Shown here piece by piece: positions 16,301 through 26,050 of a stretch of 62,354 bases of DNA. Origin of the DNA: Granulosicoccus sp. (GTDB taxonomy: Bacteria > Pseudomonadota > Gammaproteobacteria > Granulosicoccales > Granulosicoccaceae); contig JABDKN010000061.1 of NCBI GenBank assembly GCA_013002205.1, positions 1-62,354 on the forward strand, written 5' to 3'. Positions within the stretch are counted from its first letter, which is position 1. Every line of letters begins with the position of its first letter. The position numbers were made by a program, and so were the translations under genes. The notes under the pieces were generated by a model. It did not search any database and was not told the DNA's origin. It worked only from the letters and a program-made list of their open reading frames with translations.

Positions 16301-18145
16301 GTCGATGACATACTGGCTGGTCTGTTGAACGGTGAATTCGTGAATCCAAACCGGTGGTGCATCGTGACGCCGGATCTCGAACGGGTGTTCCGACTCTACC
16401 CGCAGTCCCATGTTCTCGATCATGGGGATGACATCGGACAGGGACACCGGCTGGTGTTTCCGGAACAGTTTGAAATTGATACTGCCGCTGTCAACGACGA
16501 TGTGCCGGAAGAAGCTCATGACCGGCGCATCCTCGGGTACGCTGGTCTCGATGAAATCTATGTCAGCGGCTGCTGCCCGTGCCGAGTAGTCTTCACGATA
16601 GCCGGACGGAAAGGCACCTGTATAGCAACGCAGCAACTGCATCGCCTTGACTTCGACATAATTCTCCCGAAGAGTGGTTTCCAGTCGGTCGGTCCAGGTG
16701 ATGGCCGCCTGGCGTATGCGCTGCTCGATGGCGGGCCAGTCGATACTGCGGTCATAGGGCGGGTTCTTCTGGATCACGAAGTGCAGGCGAGCCAGTGATG
16801 ATTCCGAGGAGAAGCGCGTGTCGAATCCTGCGCTGATTCCATCGATGTGACTGATCAGTATCTGTTCGATGTGCAGCCGCAGGTCCCGACTGTAGGCATC
16901 ACGTGGTATGTAGACCAGGCAGTTGCTGAAGCGACCCAGCGAATCTGTCGAGTTGAACAGGCGCACCTGGCGACGCTCCTGCAACGCGACGATGCCGCTG
17001 GCCATATCCAGCAGTTCGTTGCTGCGTGTCTGCATGAGCATGGCGCGTGGCAATCCGCGCAGGGTGGCGGCAATGGCCTTGCCGTCGTGTGAGTCCGCGG
17101 TGGTTCCCGATGCACTGATGACGCGCTCGACGCGTTCGCGCATCCAGGGAATGTTACTGACAGCCTCGTTCTGCAGCCCGGTGATGAACAGCCCGATGAT
17201 GCAGTCCAGATGGGTCAGCCGGCCACTCTTGTCGCGTTGCGCATACATGACAAGATCCGCCGGTTCGTTTCTGATCACAGGCGAGGCATGGGCGGCCTTG
17301 CAGATCACCAGCGAATCCTCGGCGAACGCCCTCTCCAGGGCTTCCGCATCGAGGCCGTCGGGCAGCAGGTCCGCGGTGGTCCAGCCGGCCAGGCCGGCAC
17401 TGCCCTCGATGATGCCTTGCGGGTTGTGCAGTACATTGAAGCCGTCAGCCGCGTGCATCTGGGCATAGCCGAGGCAGGCAAACAGCTTGTCATCGAGCCA
17501 GTTGACAAATTGTGCCTGTTCGTCGTTCTGCAGAGCGCCGGCGATGCTCCCCAGGTGTGTGCGGATTCCTGCTGAATCGTTGCGAATCAACTCGAGCGTC
17601 GTGAACACCTCGCCAATCAACTGCCGCACTGCCGGGATGTCCGCCTGTGTGATGGCATCGATCTCTATATGGATCAGCGACTCCCGCGGGGCGTCATCAG
17701 CCAGACGTATCCAATGGCCACCGGCGTCGCGTTCCACTCCGAGAATGGGGTGGATGATGCGGTGCACGGTATGACCCAGACGATCCAGACTGGCATGCAT
17801 CGAGGAGACGAGCCAGGACTGGTCGTGCGCAACGATCTGGATGATGGTGTGGGCAGAGTGCCAGCCATGTTTGTCGAATGAGGGATTGTAGATATCTACA
17901 CGATGGGACTCGTGGTCCTGATGGCGCGCCAGCTGCCAGTGGGCCAGGGCTGTCCCGGCAAGATCCTCGACGCCTATCTCGGCCAGTTCGTCGGCCGGTA
18001 CATTGCGGAAATAGGCCGGTACGAACTCGGCAAGCTGCGCCTTGTGCGCAGTATCCAGAGAACGCGGCAAGGCTTCAGTGATCGCCTCTATCAGGGCCTT
18101 TTGCGTAAGCAACGCATCGGAAGAGTCTGCCTGCGTGTCTGCCAT
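13325..18145 (-). CDS. gdhB: NAD-specific glutamate dehydrogenase, large (about 180 kDa) type
   Basis: 1606 residues, the length of the L-GDH180 class known from Pseudomonas, Azospirillum and other proteobacteria. A regulatory N-terminal half of about 700 residues precedes the catalytic core, recognisable from [32 protein letters not shown] with the catalytic Lys, [15 protein letters not shown] and [19 protein letters not shown]. A C-terminal helical region of some 400 residues follows. It deaminates glutamate to 2-oxoglutarate and ammonia with NAD and is used catabolically, often under allosteric control. The start has no strong ribosome binding site. It is divergent from the M48 protease, with 174 bases between. 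It stands as a single gene and the reading frame is intact. Confidence 0.95.
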   Translation of the reverse strand: [1606 protein letters not shown]

Positions 18146-18319
18146 GTCGCCATGCTCCTGAGGGTTACTCGAAGGGTAACACTGACGCCGCTGGCTGTGA
18201 GAACTTATGCATCATCGCAGTGCATTGTGTAAGAAAGTCGTGCAATCACCTGTACCGGGGCGCGGTGATACCATTCACCGTTAATTTACCCACGAGTTGT
18301 CACCCCCGAAAGAACACCC

Positions 18320-19141
18320 ATGCAACTTCATCGCCGTATTGCCACCATCGCTTCCTCCCTGTTACTCACGGCCTGCGTCAGCGTGCAGACGACACAGCCC
18401 GGTGCCATCGGTGTCGATCGCAAGCAAAGCATGTCACCCCTGGTCTCCGAAGAGCAGCTCGAACAGGGCGCAGCGACCGCTTATGCGCAAGTGCTCGGCG
18501 AAGCCAGCAAGGCGGGCAAGCTCAACACCGATGCGGCCATGACGCGTCGGGTGCGTGCCGTGGCGGACCGGCTGATACCAACCGTCACGGTGTTTCGTCC
18601 GGATGCCAGGAATTGGGACTGGAAGGTCAATGTGATCAACTCTGAGGAGCTCAACGCCTGGGCGATGCCCGGAGGCAAGATAGCCTTCTATTCCGGCATC
18701 ATCGAAAAACTGCAGCTGACCGACGCGGAAATTGCGGCCATCATGGGCCATGAGATTGCGCACGCATTGCGCGAACATTCACGAGAGCGTGTTTCCGAAG
18801 AAACCAACAAGTCGCTGGTCATCGGTATCCTGGGAACGGCGACCGGCGCCAGCCAGAGTACACAGGCACTGGCTGATCTGGCCTACCAGGCGAGCGTGGG
18901 TCTACCCAACAGCCGTCTGCATGAAACCGAATCCGATCGCATCGGGGTGGAACTCATGGCGCGTGCCGGGTATGACCCGCGAGCTGCTATACGGGTCTGG
19001 CAGAAAATGGCCGGGGCGTCGGGTGGCAGCGGCGGTTTCGAGTTCATGTCGACACATCCGTCACATGAGACGCGAATCAAGGACCTCACCGACTACGCGG
19101 CCAGAGTCATGCCGCTCTATGAAAAGGCACGCCAGCGCTGA
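18320..19141 (+). CDS. M48-family metalloprotease lipoprotein
   Basis: 273 residues. A lipobox LLLTAC places the lipidated cysteine at residue 19, so the protein is periplasmic and membrane-anchored. Zinc motif HEIAH at 144-148 and a downstream ETESDRIGVEL block supplying the third ligand Glu define peptidase M48, of the LoiP/YcaL/YggG type. These enzymes degrade misfolded outer-membrane or periplasmic proteins. Length and architecture are normal: propeptide-like region, catalytic domain, and a C-terminal STHPSHETRIKDL segment typical of the group. It is monocistronic, divergent from gdhB and convergent with the rhomboid gene. Confidence 0.9.
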   Translation: MQLHRRIATIASSLLLTACVSVQTTQPGAIGVDRKQSMSPLVSEEQLEQGAATAYAQVLGEASKAGKLNTDAAMTRRVRAVADRLIPTVTVFRPDARNWDWKVNVINSEELNAWAMPGGKIAFYSGIIEKLQLTDAEIAAIMGHEIAHALREHSRERVSEETNKSLVIGILGTATGASQSTQALADLAYQASVGLPNSRLHETESDRIGVELMARAGYDPRAAIRVWQKMAGASGGSGGFEFMSTHPSHETRIKDLTDYAARVMPLYEKARQR

Positions 19142-19216
19142 GCATTGCGCGACGCGGGATCAGTGCCGCAACGGTCGGCGAAACGCAGTGCAGGCGAGCC
19201 GTGCCAGGATGGTGTG

Positions 19217-19885
19217 CTAACCCAGGGATACACCACCGAGCTTCGCGGCCATCATCGCCAGGGCGGTGAGTATCACCAGCGCCGCTGCACCGGCAGAGAT
19301 GGTGTTGCCAGGTGAGTTGCCCTGCGAGTTCGCCGGCAACCAGACGACCAGGTAACCGAGCAGTATGCCGGCCAGCACACCCCCGAAATGCCCCCAGAAG
19401 GAAATACCCGGAACCAGCAGGGGCAAGGCCAGATTCAGTACCACCAGACCGAATACCGGGGACTGGTGCGGCTTGATGCCGCGCGCGTGCAGGGCGATAC
19501 CCATCGCACCGGCCAGGCCAAGCACTGCGGCAGATGCCCCCAGTGTGGGCTGTTGCCAGTCGAACAGCATGACGGCGAGCGCACCGCCTGCCAGTGAGCC
19601 GAAGTACATCAGGGCGAATCGCAGGCTGCCAAAGCCGCGTTCGAGCTGTGGACCGAGCAGGTACAGCAGGTACATGTTGAACGCCACGTGCAGCAGGCTG
19701 CCGTGCAGGAAACCCGACGAGAGCAGGCGCCACCACTGGCCGTCCTGCACGGCCGGACCATAGAGCAGGCCCAGGTTGGTCAGGCTGCCGGCGGTGGCCA
19801 TCTGGCCCACGTAGATCAGGGCGTTGACCGCGATGAGTGCCAGAGAAACCGGGCAGTTCCGCGGCAGGGCAGGCAGGCTAGGCAA
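19217..19885 (-). CDS. Rhomboid-family intramembrane serine protease
   Basis: 222 residues, six predicted membrane segments. TM2 carries the HGSLLHVAFN motif (His61, His66, Asn70). The catalytic Ser118 lies in TLGASAAVLG and the catalytic His166 in FWGHFGGVLAG, giving the Ser-His dyad. The serine motif reads GASA rather than the common GxSG; that change of the last residue is tolerated in some rhomboids. It should cleave membrane-spanning substrates near the periplasmic face. Its first eight bases overlap the stop of the adenosine kinase gene, with which it forms a two-gene unit. Confidence 0.88.
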   Translation of the reverse strand: MPSLPALPRNCPVSLALIAVNALIYVGQMATAGSLTNLGLLYGPAVQDGQWWRLLSSGFLHGSLLHVAFNMYLLYLLGPQLERGFGSLRFALMYFGSLAGGALAVMLFDWQQPTLGASAAVLGLAGAMGIALHARGIKPHQSPVFGLVVLNLALPLLVPGISFWGHFGGVLAGILLGYLVVWLPANSQGNSPGNTISAGAAALVILTALAMMAAKLGGVSLG

Positions 19886-20870
19886 AACGATGGCCCACCT
19901 CGTCCATCTGCTCCGGGCTCAGCCGTGCGCCGAGCTGCTGAACCAGTGTCGTCGCGGCGTAACCTGCCAGCTCAGCGCAACGGGCAAACGGCATGCCGTG
20001 CGTCAGACCGTGCAGGAAAGCACCCGCGTAGATATCCCCTGCACCATTGGTATCCACGGCATGGACTTTGCGGGCGGGGATGTCGAACAGTTTCTCACCA
20101 TCGAACACCAGGGCGCCGCGGGCACCTCGTGTCATGGCGAACTGGCGGCCGATACTTTTCATGCCCTCGATACAGGCCTCAGTGGAGGAGGCATCGAACA
20201 TCAGCCGAGCCTCGTCCTCGTTGCTGAAGACCATGTCCAGACCGTCGCCGATGATCTCCTGGAGAGCGTCCTGGAAAAAGTTGACCATGTTGGCATCGGA
20301 CAGCGTCAGGGAGGTCTTGACCCCGCAGCTCTGGGCCACTTCGCGGGCACGCACGGCCGCTGCCCGGGCGTTGATTTCCGGTACCAGGTACCCTTCGATA
20401 TACACATACTCGGATTCCCGCAGCGCAGCTTCGTCCAGTTCCGCAATGCTGATCTGGCGGGTAATGCCCAGAAAGGTATTCATACTGCGTTCCGCATCGG
20501 GTGTAACCAGAACGATGCACTTGCCGGTATGCCCCTCATCCAGTGCATCTCGCCGCAGATTGGTCTTCACGCCGCTGGCGCTCAGGTCATCCAGGAAGTA
20601 GGTGCCCGTCGGGTCGTTGGCCACCTTGCAGGAGTAGAAGGTCGCAGAGCCCAGCTGTGCGGCTGCGGTGATGGTGTTGGCGGCGGATCCTCCGCCACAC
20701 GGGCGTGAGGGTATCGTGGTCAGGTTGTCCAGCAACTCATGGTGGCGTTCCTCCTCGATCAGCGTCATCAGCCCCTTGTCCACCTGCAGCTCGCCCAGAA
20801 GGTGCTCAGGAATCTCGTATTCGAGGTCGACCAGTGCATTGCCGACACCATAGACGTGATACTGGGGCAT
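19878..20870 (-). CDS. PfkB-family adenosine kinase
   Basis: 330 residues. The ribokinase (PfkB) fold is shown by the GGSAANT block near residue 60 and by the second signature VDTNGAGDIYAGAFLHG near 260-275, which contains the catalytic Asp of GAGD. Similar proteins are annotated as adenosine kinase and phosphorylate adenosine to AMP. The N-terminus MPQYHVYGVGNALVDLEYE is characteristic of that group. It is divergent from aspS, 95 bases apart, and precedes the rhomboid gene with an eight-base overlap. Another sugar or nucleoside substrate cannot be excluded. Confidence 0.82.
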   Translation of the reverse strand: MPQYHVYGVGNALVDLEYEIPEHLLGELQVDKGLMTLIEEERHHELLDNLTTIPSRPCGGGSAANTITAAAQLGSATFYSCKVANDPTGTYFLDDLSASGVKTNLRRDALDEGHTGKCIVLVTPDAERSMNTFLGITRQISIAELDEAALRESEYVYIEGYLVPEINARAAAVRAREVAQSCGVKTSLTLSDANMVNFFQDALQEIIGDGLDMVFSNEDEARLMFDASSTEACIEGMKSIGRQFAMTRGARGALVFDGEKLFDIPARKVHAVDTNGAGDIYAGAFLHGLTHGMPFARCAELAGYAATTLVQQLGARLSPEQMDEVGHRFA

Positions 20871-20965
20871 GAATAATCCACGAACAGTTAAAATGGGAGT
20901 GGATTATCGCTGGTTGCGCGACAGATAACTATCTACAATTGCCGCTTTTGCCCTTTGAGGTCTTC

Positions 20966-22768
20966 ATGCGTACCCACCCCTGTGGCGTCATTACCCGAGA
21001 TCAGCTCGATACGACCGTAACTTTCTGCGGCTGGGTCCATCGCCGACGCGACCATGGTGGGGTGATCTTCATCGACCTGCGTGATCACACCGGCCTGGTG
21101 CAGGTGGTTTTTGATCCGGATCGCGCGGCCACCTTTGCCCGGGCCGAGGATGTGCGTAACGAATTCGTTCTGCGTATCACCGGCAAGGTGCGGCATCGCC
21201 CGCCAGGAACCGTCAATCCCGACATGACGACCGGTGAAGTCGAGGTGCTGGGTTACGAGCTGGAGATTCTCAACAGGGCGGCTACGCCTCCATTTCAGCT
21301 CGACGACAACAATGTGTCTGAAGAGCATCGCCTTCGGTATCGCTACATCGACATGCGCCGACCGGAGATGCAGCAGCGCATGCGTCTGCGCGCGCGGGTG
21401 GTGCGCCAGCTGCGTGCGGCGCTCGACAACGACGGTTTCATCGAAGTGGATACCCCGATACTCACACGGGCAACCCCCGAAGGCGCGCGCGATTACCTGG
21501 TCCCCAGTCGTAATCACCCCGGCGAGTTCTATGCCTTGCCGCAATCTCCGCAGTTGTTCAAGCAGCTGCTGATGATGGGTGGGATAGATCGCTATTACCA
21601 GGTTGCCCGCTGTTTTCGTGACGAGGATCTTCGCGCAGATCGTCAACCCGAGTTCTCACAACTGGACATCGAGATGTCCTTTATCGATGAGGACACGATC
21701 ATGGACACCATGGAAAGCATGATGAAGCGTCTTTTCAGGGATGTGCTGGATGTGGATCTGGGTGATTCGGCTGCCTTTCCGCGCATGAGCTATACGGATG
21801 CAATGACGAACTACGGGTCCGACAAACCGGATTTGCGCAACCCACTGGTGCTGACTGAACTGTCCGATCTGGTGCAGGGGGTGGATTTCAAGGTGTTTGC
21901 CGAACCTGCGCAAAATCCCGCCGGACGGGTGGCAGCCCTGCGCGTTCCAGGCGGCAATTCGCTCACCCGCAAGGAGATAGACGGTTTTACCGAATTCGTC
22001 GGCCGTTACGGAGCCAGGGGACTGGCCTATATCAAGTGCAATGACATCGCCGCAGGTCCGCCAGGTCTGCAGTCGCCGATCGTCAAGTTTTTTCCGGCCG
22101 ATGTGCTGGCGGCGATCATCGAACGCACCGCTGCGGTGGATGGTGACTTGATATTCTTCGGTGCCGACAAGGCGGCCGTCGTAGAGGCGGCGCTGGGTGC
22201 ACTGCGTGTCGAGGTAGGCGAAAGGATGGGCATGGTGGAGGATGGCTGGCGTCCACTGTGGGTGGTGGATTTTCCGATGTTCGAATATGACGACCGTGAG
22301 AAGCGCTGGCAGGCCTTGCATCATCCGTTCACCGCGCCGCACGTCGAATCCATCGAGGACTGGCAGAAGCAACTGGATGAAGATCCGGGCAGGATACTGT
22401 CGCGTGCCTACGACCTTGTGCTCAATGGCAGTGAAGTGGGGGGTGGCTCGATTCGTATCCATTCGAGTGAGTTGCAACAGAAGGCACTGGATGTCCTGGG
22501 CGTCGATGAGCAGGAAGCCAGCGACAAGTTCGGTTTTCTGCTCGAGGCACTGAAGTACGGTGCACCACCGCACGGTGGCATTGCCTTCGGCCTGGATCGA
22601 CTGGTCATGCTCATGTGCGGTGCCGACAGCATTCGTGACGTCATGGCCTTTCCGAAGACGCAGAGCGCCAGTTGCCTGTTGACCAGTGCGCCAAGCGCAG
22701 TATCCGAACGGCAATTGAAGGATCTGCACCTGCGAACGCGGGCGCGCACCACCGGCAGTGATGCCTGA
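20966..22768 (+). CDS. aspS: Aspartyl-tRNA synthetase
   Basis: 600 residues, bacterial type with the GAD insertion. The start is the ATG at 20966 (MRTHPCGVI), which has TTTGAGG five bases upstream; an earlier in-frame start nine codons up lacks this. Visible blocks: the OB-fold anticodon-binding domain ([19 protein letters not shown]), class II motif 2 ([16 protein letters not shown]) and motif 3 (GLDRLVMLM). A TACAAT at 20934-20939 is a fair -10. It starts the block with nudB; its stop lies inside the nudB start region (eight-base overlap). A housekeeping gene, intact. Confidence 0.97.
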   Translation: MRTHPCGVITRDQLDTTVTFCGWVHRRRDHGGVIFIDLRDHTGLVQVVFDPDRAATFARAEDVRNEFVLRITGKVRHRPPGTVNPDMTTGEVEVLGYELEILNRAATPPFQLDDNNVSEEHRLRYRYIDMRRPEMQQRMRLRARVVRQLRAALDNDGFIEVDTPILTRATPEGARDYLVPSRNHPGEFYALPQSPQLFKQLLMMGGIDRYYQVARCFRDEDLRADRQPEFSQLDIEMSFIDEDTIMDTMESMMKRLFRDVLDVDLGDSAAFPRMSYTDAMTNYGSDKPDLRNPLVLTELSDLVQGVDFKVFAEPAQNPAGRVAALRVPGGNSLTRKEIDGFTEFVGRYGARGLAYIKCNDIAAGPPGLQSPIVKFFPADVLAAIIERTAAVDGDLIFFGADKAAVVEAALGALRVEVGERMGMVEDGWRPLWVVDFPMFEYDDREKRWQALHHPFTAPHVESIEDWQKQLDEDPGRILSRAYDLVLNGSEVGGGSIRIHSSELQQKALDVLGVDEQEASDKFGFLLEALKYGAPPHGGIAFGLDRLVMLMCGADSIRDVMAFPKTQSASCLLTSAPSAVSERQLKDLHLRTRARTTGSDA

Positions 22769-23228
22769 ACTGCACGCCAACACCGCTCGGCTGCACACCC
22801 TGTTCAAGCGCCCTGAATCCGTGCTGGTGGTGGTCTATACCGTCGACCTGGACGTGCTTCTCCTGTGTCGGCGCGAACCTGCAGGCTTCTGGCAGTCCGT
22901 CACCGGCAGTCTGGAATCCGGTGAGCGGCCGGGTGCGGCCGCCCGACGCGAATTACTCGAGGAGACCGGGATCGACGCCGAGGTGACTGATCATTCCACC
23001 AGTCGCAGTTTCCCGATACGCAGTATCTGGCGCAAACGCTATGCGCCCGGTGTTACGGACAACCTGGAGCACGAGTTCAGTGTGCAGTTGCCGCAGCGCT
23101 GCTCGGTGCGGCTGAATCCGTCCGAACATGCACAGTATTGCTGGTTGCCGATGGTCGAGGCCATCGCCCGGGTGTCTTCGCACACCAATCGCGCCGCGCT
23201 GCAATCCATCCTGAAAGCAGAGGGCTGA
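22761..23228 (+). CDS. nudB: Dihydroneopterin triphosphate diphosphatase (Nudix)
   Basis: 155 residues from the ATG at 22761, immediately after a GTG. The Nudix box is present: [22 protein letters not shown] matches Gx5Ex7REUxEExG. The N-terminal [19 protein letters not shown] and the [19 protein letters not shown] block are typical of NudB. It removes pyrophosphate from dihydroneopterin triphosphate in folate synthesis. It overlaps the aspS stop by eight bases and so is coupled to it. The same aspS-nudB neighbourhood is known in E. coli. Confidence 0.9.
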   Translation: MPELHANTARLHTLFKRPESVLVVVYTVDLDVLLLCRREPAGFWQSVTGSLESGERPGAAARRELLEETGIDAEVTDHSTSRSFPIRSIWRKRYAPGVTDNLEHEFSVQLPQRCSVRLNPSEHAQYCWLPMVEAIARVSSHTNRAALQSILKAEG

Positions 23229-23232
23229 ACCT

Positions 23233-23880
23233 ATGAATCGTCGGCTGAATGCCGTACCGGAACAGGTGACCATTCTGGTTCACGGTATCTGGATGCAGGG
23301 TGCACTGATGCGGGTCATGGGCAAGATGCTGGAAGCGCGCGGATTTCGTACGCACTCGGTCAGCTATGATTTCCTCAAGTATTCACCAGCCGAGAACGCC
23401 CATGCCTTGTTTGCCGAGATTCGTCAGTTGGGGGCCCGGCGCATCAATCTGGTCGGGCACAGTCTCGGCGGAATCGTCATATTGCATCTGCTGCATGAGC
23501 ATCCGGAACTGGCGATCGACAAGGTGGTGCTGATCGGTTCACCGGTGAAGGGCAGCTATGTCGCCCGACGAATATATGATGCACCGCTCTTGCGTCCCTT
23601 GCTTGGACGCAGCGTCGAGAAAGGCCTGCTGGGGGGTGCGCCGGATTTCACCGCAGGACGGCCCCTGGGAATCATCACGGGGCGAGGCAAACTGGGTATC
23701 ACCGCCTTGCTCTATCCCACCGGTGACGACAGCGACGGGGTGGTGCGTGAGAGCGAGACACTGATTGAGAATGCAACTGACCGGGTCAACCTGCCAATGT
23801 CACATTCCACCATGATTTTCTCGCGCAAATGCACGGACTACATTGCGAGATTTCTGACACAAGGACGATTCACGGAGTGA
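23233..23880 (+). CDS. Alpha/beta hydrolase (lipase/PGAP1-like)
   Basis: 215 residues. The nucleophile elbow is GHSLGG within NLVGHSLGGIVILHLLHEHP, preceded by the oxyanion strand VTILVHGIWMQG. The catalytic His is probably in the MSHSTMIFS block near the C-terminus. This small single-domain form is often annotated as a triacylglycerol lipase-like or permease-domain hydrolase; the substrate is unknown. No signal peptide, so it is cytoplasmic. It begins four bases after the nudB stop and is probably cotranscribed with aspS-nudB. Confidence 0.8.
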   Translation: MNRRLNAVPEQVTILVHGIWMQGALMRVMGKMLEARGFRTHSVSYDFLKYSPAENAHALFAEIRQLGARRINLVGHSLGGIVILHLLHEHPELAIDKVVLIGSPVKGSYVARRIYDAPLLRPLLGRSVEKGLLGGAPDFTAGRPLGIITGRGKLGITALLYPTGDDSDGVVRESETLIENATDRVNLPMSHSTMIFSRKCTDYIARFLTQGRFTE

Positions 23881-24021
23881 CTGGCGTGCCTGGATACCGG
23901 CACGTGCACGGCGCGATTGGTCATCCAGGGTTCAAATGGGCGACAATGCTGTGCGATCTCGCAATTCATGAACATTGCGGATGGCCTTACACACGAACAC
24001 CAACAGAACAAGAGGCAGTCA

Positions 24022-24771
24022 ATGGCCGGACATAGTAAGTGGGCCAATATCCAGCATCGCAAGAATGCACAGGATGCCAAGCGTGGCAAGTTGTTCACCA
24101 AGCTTATCCGGGAGATCAACGTTGCGGCAAAGATGGGCGGCTCCGACCTGAATTCCAATCCGCGACTGCGACTGGCGGTGGACAAGGCGCTGGGCGCCAA
24201 CATGACAAAAGATACTATTGATCGTGCCATCAGGAAAGGTGCAGGTGAGCTGGACGATGTGGCCTACGAGGAGAATCGTTATGAAGGCTACGGAGTCAAT
24301 GGCGTGGCTATCATGGTCGACACCATGACGGATAACCGCAACCGTACCGTGTCCGAGGTCAAGCACGCGTTCACCAAATACGGTGGCAACCTGGGTACAC
24401 AGGGATCCGTCTCCTACCTGTTCGAGAAACAGGGCATCCTCAATTATCCGGCCGGTACGGATGAGGACACGGTGATGGAGGCGGCGCTGGAGGCTGGTGC
24501 CGAGGACATTATCGCCAATGATGACGGGTCAATCGATGTACTGACCAGCGAAGAGGCATTTGTCGACGTGAAAGAGGCACTGGTGACTGCCGATCTCGTT
24601 CCGGAACATTCCGAGGTCACCATGCGGGCATCCACGGAAGTCGAGCTGGATGTCGAGCAGGGTGAGAAGCTGTTGAAGCTGATCGATGCGTTGGAAGACC
24701 TGGATGACGTTCAGGATGTCTTCACCAATGCGGACATACCCGGTGAAGCATACGGTGAGGCCGACAGTTGA
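24022..24771 (+). CDS. yebC: YebC/PmpR-family regulatory protein
   Basis: 249 residues beginning [21 protein letters not shown], the invariant opening of the family. The N-terminal helical DNA/RNA-binding domain is followed by two alpha/beta domains. Family members act as transcriptional regulators (PmpR in Pseudomonas), and recent work on relatives links them to relief of ribosome stalling. It is followed directly by ruvC, the common gammaproteobacterial order. The ATG lies after AGAGGCAGTCA. The frame is open upstream, but the family start is unambiguous. Confidence 0.96.
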   Translation: MAGHSKWANIQHRKNAQDAKRGKLFTKLIREINVAAKMGGSDLNSNPRLRLAVDKALGANMTKDTIDRAIRKGAGELDDVAYEENRYEGYGVNGVAIMVDTMTDNRNRTVSEVKHAFTKYGGNLGTQGSVSYLFEKQGILNYPAGTDEDTVMEAALEAGAEDIIANDDGSIDVLTSEEAFVDVKEALVTADLVPEHSEVTMRASTEVELDVEQGEKLLKLIDALEDLDDVQDVFTNADIPGEAYGEADS

Positions 24772-24793
24772 TGATGTCGATCGGGTTACCGTC

Positions 24794-25345
24794 TTGACTG
24801 CTGCGCCACCAGGCAGACTGGTTCGTGTGCTGGGCATCGATCCCGGATCGGTCATCACGGGTTATGGCTTGATCGAATCCGACGGTGCGCGCAGCTTTCA
24901 CCTGGCGCACGGGCATATCCGTGTCAAAGGCAATTCATTTGCGGAAAAGCTCGGCCACATTCATGCGGCGTTGGGAGAGGTCATCATCGAATGGAAACCA
25001 CAGGAAGTGGCCATAGAGCAGGTGTTCCTGAGCAATAACGCCATGTCTGCGCTGAAGCTCGGTCAAGCCAGGGGAGCTGCCATCACTGCCGCCGTTTCCC
25101 GGCAATTGCTGGTCGCGGAGTATGCGCCGCGCCTGGTCAAGAAGGTCGTTACCGGGTCCGGCTCGGCCGACAAGAAACAGGTACAGACCATGGTCAGGGC
25201 GCTGTTGCAGATCGTCTCTGCCGTGCAAGTGGACGCAGCGGATGGCCTGGCGATTGCCATTTGCCATGCCCATTCACGCCGGGCACCGGGTGTCGAGAGT
25301 CTGGCCCGTAGAAGGCGCTCGCGCGGCCGGGGACTCAGGCGATGA
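24794..25345 (+). CDS. ruvC: Holliday junction resolvase
   Basis: The RuvC core begins RVLGIDPGSVITGYG; the acidic residues are Asp in GIDPG, Glu in VAIEQVF and two Asps in the DAADGLAIAICHAH block. It cuts Holliday junctions with RuvAB. The start is unclear: no ATG precedes the core without overlapping yebC. I give the in-frame TTG at 24794, which gives a short leader LTAAPPGRLVRV; a GTG at 24827 or ATGs at 24686 and 24728 inside yebC are alternatives. The C-terminus is a basic SLARRRRSRGRGLRR tail. Its stop overlaps the ruvA start by four bases. Confidence 0.93.
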   Translation: MTAAPPGRLVRVLGIDPGSVITGYGLIESDGARSFHLAHGHIRVKGNSFAEKLGHIHAALGEVIIEWKPQEVAIEQVFLSNNAMSALKLGQARGAAITAAVSRQLLVAEYAPRLVKKVVTGSGSADKKQVQTMVRALLQIVSAVQVDAADGLAIAICHAHSRRAPGVESLARRRRSRGRGLRR

Positions 25346-25941
25346 TTGGTCGATTGACGGGGGTGTTGCTGGAGAAGAACCCGCCGGGCCTGCTGATCGA
25401 CGTGCAGGGCCTGGGCTACGAGGTGGATTCTCCCATGTCCACCTTCTATGCCTTGCCAGCGCTGGGAGAGACTGTCTCACTGTACACGCACCTGGTGGTT
25501 CGTGAGGACGCCCAGCTTCTGTATGGATTCATGACGCGCACCGAACGCTTGTTGTTTCGAGCTCTGTTGAAGGTCAATGGCGTGGGTGCCAAGGTTGCAC
25601 TGGCCATTCTCTCGGGACTCAGTACCGATGAGTTCCTGTCCTGTGTCGCCACCAAGGACGTCGCCGCGCTGGTGCGGGTACCCGGTATCGGCAAGAAGAC
25701 CGCCGAACGCCTGCTCGTCGAATTGCAGGACAAGGTGGAATCCCTGGGAATCGTCCCGCTGCCACCAGGAGCGAGTCAGCCGGTGGCCGATGATCCCTCC
25801 GCCCGCGAACAGGCTGAGGAGGCATTGATCGCACTGGGTTACAAGCCAGCCGAAGCAGTCCGCCTGCTCGACAGGTGCAGTGAAGACGGCCAGAGCGTGG
25901 AACAGATGATCCGTGCTGCACTCAGGGGCGCAGCCCGGTAG
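25342..25941 (+). CDS. ruvA: Holliday junction branch-migration protein RuvA
   Basis: 199 residues, standard length. It starts MIGRLTGVLLEKNPPG (OB domain), has the two helix-hairpin-helix motifs in VNGVGAKVALAILSGL and VPGIGKKTAERLLVEL, and the C-terminal domain III (AREQAEEALIALGYKPAEAVRLL) that contacts RuvB. It binds four-way junctions as tetramers and loads RuvB. It overlaps ruvC by four bases (ATGA). ruvB follows after 109 bases, with a hairpin between them. Confidence 0.97.
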   Translation: MIGRLTGVLLEKNPPGLLIDVQGLGYEVDSPMSTFYALPALGETVSLYTHLVVREDAQLLYGFMTRTERLLFRALLKVNGVGAKVALAILSGLSTDEFLSCVATKDVAALVRVPGIGKKTAERLLVELQDKVESLGIVPLPPGASQPVADDPSAREQAEEALIALGYKPAEAVRLLDRCSEDGQSVEQMIRAALRGAAR

Positions 25942-25957
25942 CCTGGTGGATCATGCA

Positions 25958-25976
25958 ATGCGCTGAATGAGCGCAT
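25958..25976 (+). other. Perfect hairpin between ruvA and ruvB
   Basis: Arms ATGCGCT and AGCGCAT with loop GAATG form a seven-pair perfect stem-loop, 16 bases after the ruvA stop. No T-run follows, so this is more likely an mRNA stability or attenuation element than an intrinsic terminator. Confidence 0.4.
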
Positions 25977-26050
25977 CCTATGATTCTGTAGACTAGACTG
26001 GCAGTGCTGGTACCGCCCTCTCATACACCACATCCGGAATCTGCAAGATC